Source: an uncultured Bacteriovoracaceae bacterium
GTDB taxonomy: Bacteria > Bdellovibrionota > Bacteriovoracia > Bacteriovoracales > Bacteriovoracaceae
DNA: 55,344 nt
Direction: 5' to 3'
NCBI GenBank assembly: GCA_937923325.1
Contig: CAKZUQ010000030.1
Span: 1-55,344, forward strand
Position numbers and translations under genes: made by a program. Shown here one piece after another: positions 53,146 through 55,344 of the stretch (the stretch's first letter is position 1; each line of letters opens with the position of its first letter). The notes below the pieces were generated by a model, which had not been told where the DNA came from, made no database searches, and was given only the letters and a program-made list of their open reading frames with translations.

Positions 53146-53265
53146 TTTATTATTTTCGCCAAATTTTTAACATTGTGCAAGCATAACTATTGATTAATTT
53201 TAAAACAGCGAATTACTCAAGTATTATCTTGTGATATCGGGCTATACTTTAGTGAATCTATTTTC

Positions 53266-53271
53266 TATAAT
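53266..53271 (+). promoter_or_regulatory. TATAAT element just before the FG-GAP lipoprotein start
   Basis: A consensus TATAAT ends five bases before the GTG start codon. Transcription would begin at about the GTG itself, giving a leaderless mRNA. No ribosome binding site is seen before the GTG. No good -35 element lies at the normal distance, so this is a candidate only; a second -10-like TATACT sits at 53243. Confidence 0.3.
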
Positions 53272-53276
53272 TTGTT

Positions 53277-55085
53277 GTGATTAAATACTATAAATTATTA
53301 AATCTATTTATTTTAACTATCTCAGCATCGTGCTCGTCTACAAAGACTAACGAATTTACTCAAGATAAGATTATTGAAAGCTTGGGTTCACTGAGTGAAG
53401 TTGAGACTGTTTATGGGCCTTCTAATACAGAGATTGAAAGTGTTAAAAATCGATTTATTGATAAAACTGCTGATTATGGTTTAGATAGTATTTCTGCAAC
53501 TAATTTTAGCTTGGTTGACTTGGATAATGATGGCTTCACAGACCTTATGATCCTACCAGAGTATTTTTCTCAACCTATATTTTATAGATTTGATATCCAT
53601 TTAAAAAAGTTCACTCCAATGGAGTCTCCCTTTGTGGGAAACGTCAAAGCTTCTTATATTTTATTCTATGATTTAGATAGAGATAATATTTTAGATGCTA
53701 TCGTAGGCGTTCTTAATCAGAAAACTGAGATGGCGCAAAATCCTATTCGTATTTTTAAGGGATCATATCAAAATAGAAAATTTACTTTGAAAGAGCAAAA
53801 GGGAGCAATCCCTTCAGAGCCAGCGCCAAGTGCAAGTGTGGGGTTAATTGATTTTGATCTTGATGGAGATCTAGATCTTTATATTGCCAATTGGTTCAAA
53901 AAAACAAAAGAAGGAACTTTTCCTTACAGAGATTATTTACTTGAGAATGAAAACGGTAAATTCAAAGATGTAACTTCTATTATGGTTGGAGAAATAAAGC
54001 AAAATGAATCAAAAAAAATGTATGTAAATGCCATTCCAAGTTTTGCTTCTCAAATTTGCGATATCGATCAAAATGGTTTTCCTGATATTTTAACTACTGG
54101 AACTAATGGCTATGCTAATAAATTATGGATGAATAGATATAAGGTCAGAGAAAAGAAAAGGTATTTTCAAGACTTTGGTAGAACATCATTATTTGGAGGA
54201 GATACTGAAGGGAATTTGACCCCAAAAGGTGGTGGAAGAAGTTTTTCAGTTGCCTGTCATGATTATAATGAAGACCAAATAATGGATATATTTCTTGGTG
54301 AAGTCTCTCACAATTACGATAATGAAATGAGAGACAAATCTAGCATTCTTTCGGGAACTACATTTAAGTTTCCTCCTTTTTTTATGAGAACAGAGTACTT
54401 CTTAGACGCTCACGATGTTGAATGGCATCAAGCAGACCGAAGAGGTGTGTGGTTTGACTATAATAATGACGGATTATTAGACCTCCTTGTTGATAATGCT
54501 GGATTTCCTCCTCATAGTAGAATGGTTTTATTTAAACAGTATGATGATCATTCATTTGAGAATATTGCTAAGAATGTAGGCATTGATATAGTCAATCCTC
54601 AATCATCTGTTATTGCTGATATTAATAGAGATGGCAAAATGGATATTATTACAGCTCAAACCAATCATAGAGATGCATCTATTAAAAAGAGAATTTATGT
54701 TTTTGAAAATAATATTGATACTGGAAAATCTAAGCCTGTAAGATTTTATTTACGTGGACAAAAGTCTAATCATCATGGGTTAAATGCAACAGTGATGGTA
54801 AAAGTAAATAAAGCAGCAGGAGAGTTTGTCATCCGAAAGCAAAATGTTAGTTATTCTTATGGTGGATTACCTCCGCAAAATGAAGAAGGTTTATTATTCG
54901 CTCTCGCCGAAGGAGAGTCTATTGAGTATGTTAAAGTTAGATGGCCTTATACAAAGTCTCTTAATCAGTCTCGAGCAGGATTAGAAAAAACATATAAGAT
55001 TAAAAAAGAGTATTTAAAAGCAGTTAATATAACTCTTTGTGAAAATGGATCCTACCTTGTCGGTAGGCTTTCATGTAAGAATTAG
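53277..55085 (+). CDS. Lipoprotein with FG-GAP/VCBS-like repeats and an ASPIC/UnbV-like C-terminus
   Basis: This 602-residue protein starts at GTG; the frame closes just upstream. The N-terminal signal ends in a lipobox, LTISASC (Cys19). At least seven calcium-loop-like repeats follow, of the form DxDxDGxxD: DLDNDGFTDLMIL, DLDRDNILDAIVG, DFDLDGDLDLYIA, DIDQNGFPDILTT, DYNEDQIMDIFLG, DYNNDGLLDLLVD and DINRDGKMDIITA. They suggest a beta-propeller. The C-terminal ~110 residues (HHGLNATVMVKVN, FVIRKQNVSYSYGGLPPQNEEGLLFALAEG) match the ASPIC/UnbV domain. Such proteins are surface-exposed or exported. It is divergent from the T2SS operon. Confidence 0.88.
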   Translation: MIKYYKLLNLFILTISASCSSTKTNEFTQDKIIESLGSLSEVETVYGPSNTEIESVKNRFIDKTADYGLDSISATNFSLVDLDNDGFTDLMILPEYFSQPIFYRFDIHLKKFTPMESPFVGNVKASYILFYDLDRDNILDAIVGVLNQKTEMAQNPIRIFKGSYQNRKFTLKEQKGAIPSEPAPSASVGLIDFDLDGDLDLYIANWFKKTKEGTFPYRDYLLENENGKFKDVTSIMVGEIKQNESKKMYVNAIPSFASQICDIDQNGFPDILTTGTNGYANKLWMNRYKVREKKRYFQDFGRTSLFGGDTEGNLTPKGGGRSFSVACHDYNEDQIMDIFLGEVSHNYDNEMRDKSSILSGTTFKFPPFFMRTEYFLDAHDVEWHQADRRGVWFDYNNDGLLDLLVDNAGFPPHSRMVLFKQYDDHSFENIAKNVGIDIVNPQSSVIADINRDGKMDIITAQTNHRDASIKKRIYVFENNIDTGKSKPVRFYLRGQKSNHHGLNATVMVKVNKAAGEFVIRKQNVSYSYGGLPPQNEEGLLFALAEGESIEYVKVRWPYTKSLNQSRAGLEKTYKIKKEYLKAVNITLCENGSYLVGRLSCKN

Positions 55086-55344
55086 TCTAAGTCTCTTTCT
55101 TCTTGAATCTCTAATCTAATAACGACTTTTTTATTTTTATTATTTGAAGAAATTATATAGATACACTTATAATCACTTCCATTATCATCACCGTTTAAAT
55201 AGACATAGCTTATATTTTTCTTAATTGGTTTTAACAAATTCTTTAATTTTTTCTTACAAGAAGATATTGATTCTTTTTTCGTTAATTGGTCACAAAAACT
55301 TGGGTACCAAGAGTCTTCAGAAAGGTAATTTGACAGTAAGTTTT
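55082..55344 (-). CDS. C-terminal part of an unknown protein, truncated by the window edge
   Basis: An 86-residue minus-strand reading frame is open to the end of the window and stops with TAA at 55082-55084, overlapping the convergent lipoprotein stop. Readable parts include SWYPSFCDQLTKKES, ISSCKKKLKNLLK, NISYVYLNGDDNGSDYKC and VVIRLEIQEERDLD. Three cysteines suggest an exported protein. Steady codon use and tight convergent packing support it; its start lies outside the window. No family recognised. Confidence 0.6.
   Translation of the reverse strand, partial: NLLSNYLSEDSWYPSFCDQLTKKESISSCKKKLKNLLKPIKKNISYVYLNGDDNGSDYKCIYIISSNNKNKKVVIRLEIQEERDLD

Noticed and set aside
1..55344. CRISPR arrays, insertion sequences, prophage genes, tRNA or rRNA genes
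   Set aside because: I looked for spaced repeats, transposase or phage-type products and cloverleaf-like segments and saw none that I could support.

Overview
The window is a gene-dense, AT-rich piece of bacterial chromosome with no rRNA, tRNA, insertion sequence or CRISPR array. Gene content suggests a low-GC marine relative of Bdellovibrio (Bdellovibrionota, Bacteriovorax/Halobacteriovorax-like). The pointers are a complete gspC-to-gspN type II secretion operon, a TRAP transporter with a TatT lipoprotein, an infC-rpmI-rplT-ihfA-merR block, a eukaryote-like IleRS, a DUF6178-like protein and a PlsB-type acyltransferase. The taxonomic placement is inference from gene content; no marker was searched.

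Layout. 1-2.5 kb: end of a coiled-coil protein, then a YciO-like protein and RarA on the minus strand. 2.6-7.5 kb: rpsU, a secreted unknown, a scramblase/LURP-like protein and ileS. 7.6-10.2 kb: a FecR-domain protein, Maf and a secreted unknown, overlapping head to tail. 10.2-16.1 kb: a small basic protein, a 346-base regulatory-looking gap, then tatT-dctP-dctQ-dctM and a lysine-rich secreted protein. 16.1-21.5 kb: mostly unknown proteins, including a DUF6178-like protein, an orphan CpaF-type secretion ATPase and a regulator with an OmpR-type DNA-binding domain but no recognisable receiver. 21.7-28.0 kb: a heme operon (hemA, a hemC-hemD-like fusion, hemL, a histidine kinase, a response regulator, hemE). 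28.3-35.6 kb: Na/Pi cotransporter, gshA, a membrane-anchored unknown, a CBS-less IMPDH/GMPR enzyme, plsB and a small unknown. 35.8-38.3 kb: infC, rpmI, rplT, ihfA, merR. 38.3-53.1 kb: the T2SS operon gspC-D-E-F-G-H-I-J-K-L-M-N followed by a prenyl diphosphate synthase. 53.3-55.3 kb: a lipoprotein with FG-GAP-like repeats and an UnbV-like C-terminus, then the end of an unknown minus-strand gene.

How the genes work together. The heme operon carries glutamyl-tRNA through 5-aminolevulinate, and porphobilinogen through to coproporphyrinogen III; hemB is not in the window. A two-component pair is translationally coupled inside it. The T2SS operon encodes a whole secretion machine apart from the prepilin peptidase. 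The TRAP genes form an energy-coupled solute importer.

The most interesting points are: two genes (infC and gspH) whose best or only possible start is ATA; the two-component system inside the heme operon; the HemC-HemD-like fusion; the orphan CpaF neighbourhood; a GspC with about 185 residues of acidic, repeat-bearing cytoplasmic extension; and the repeat-bearing gap at 10.4-10.8 kb. Nothing here proves a wholly new system. The CpaF/DUF6178 neighbourhood is the best place to look for one.
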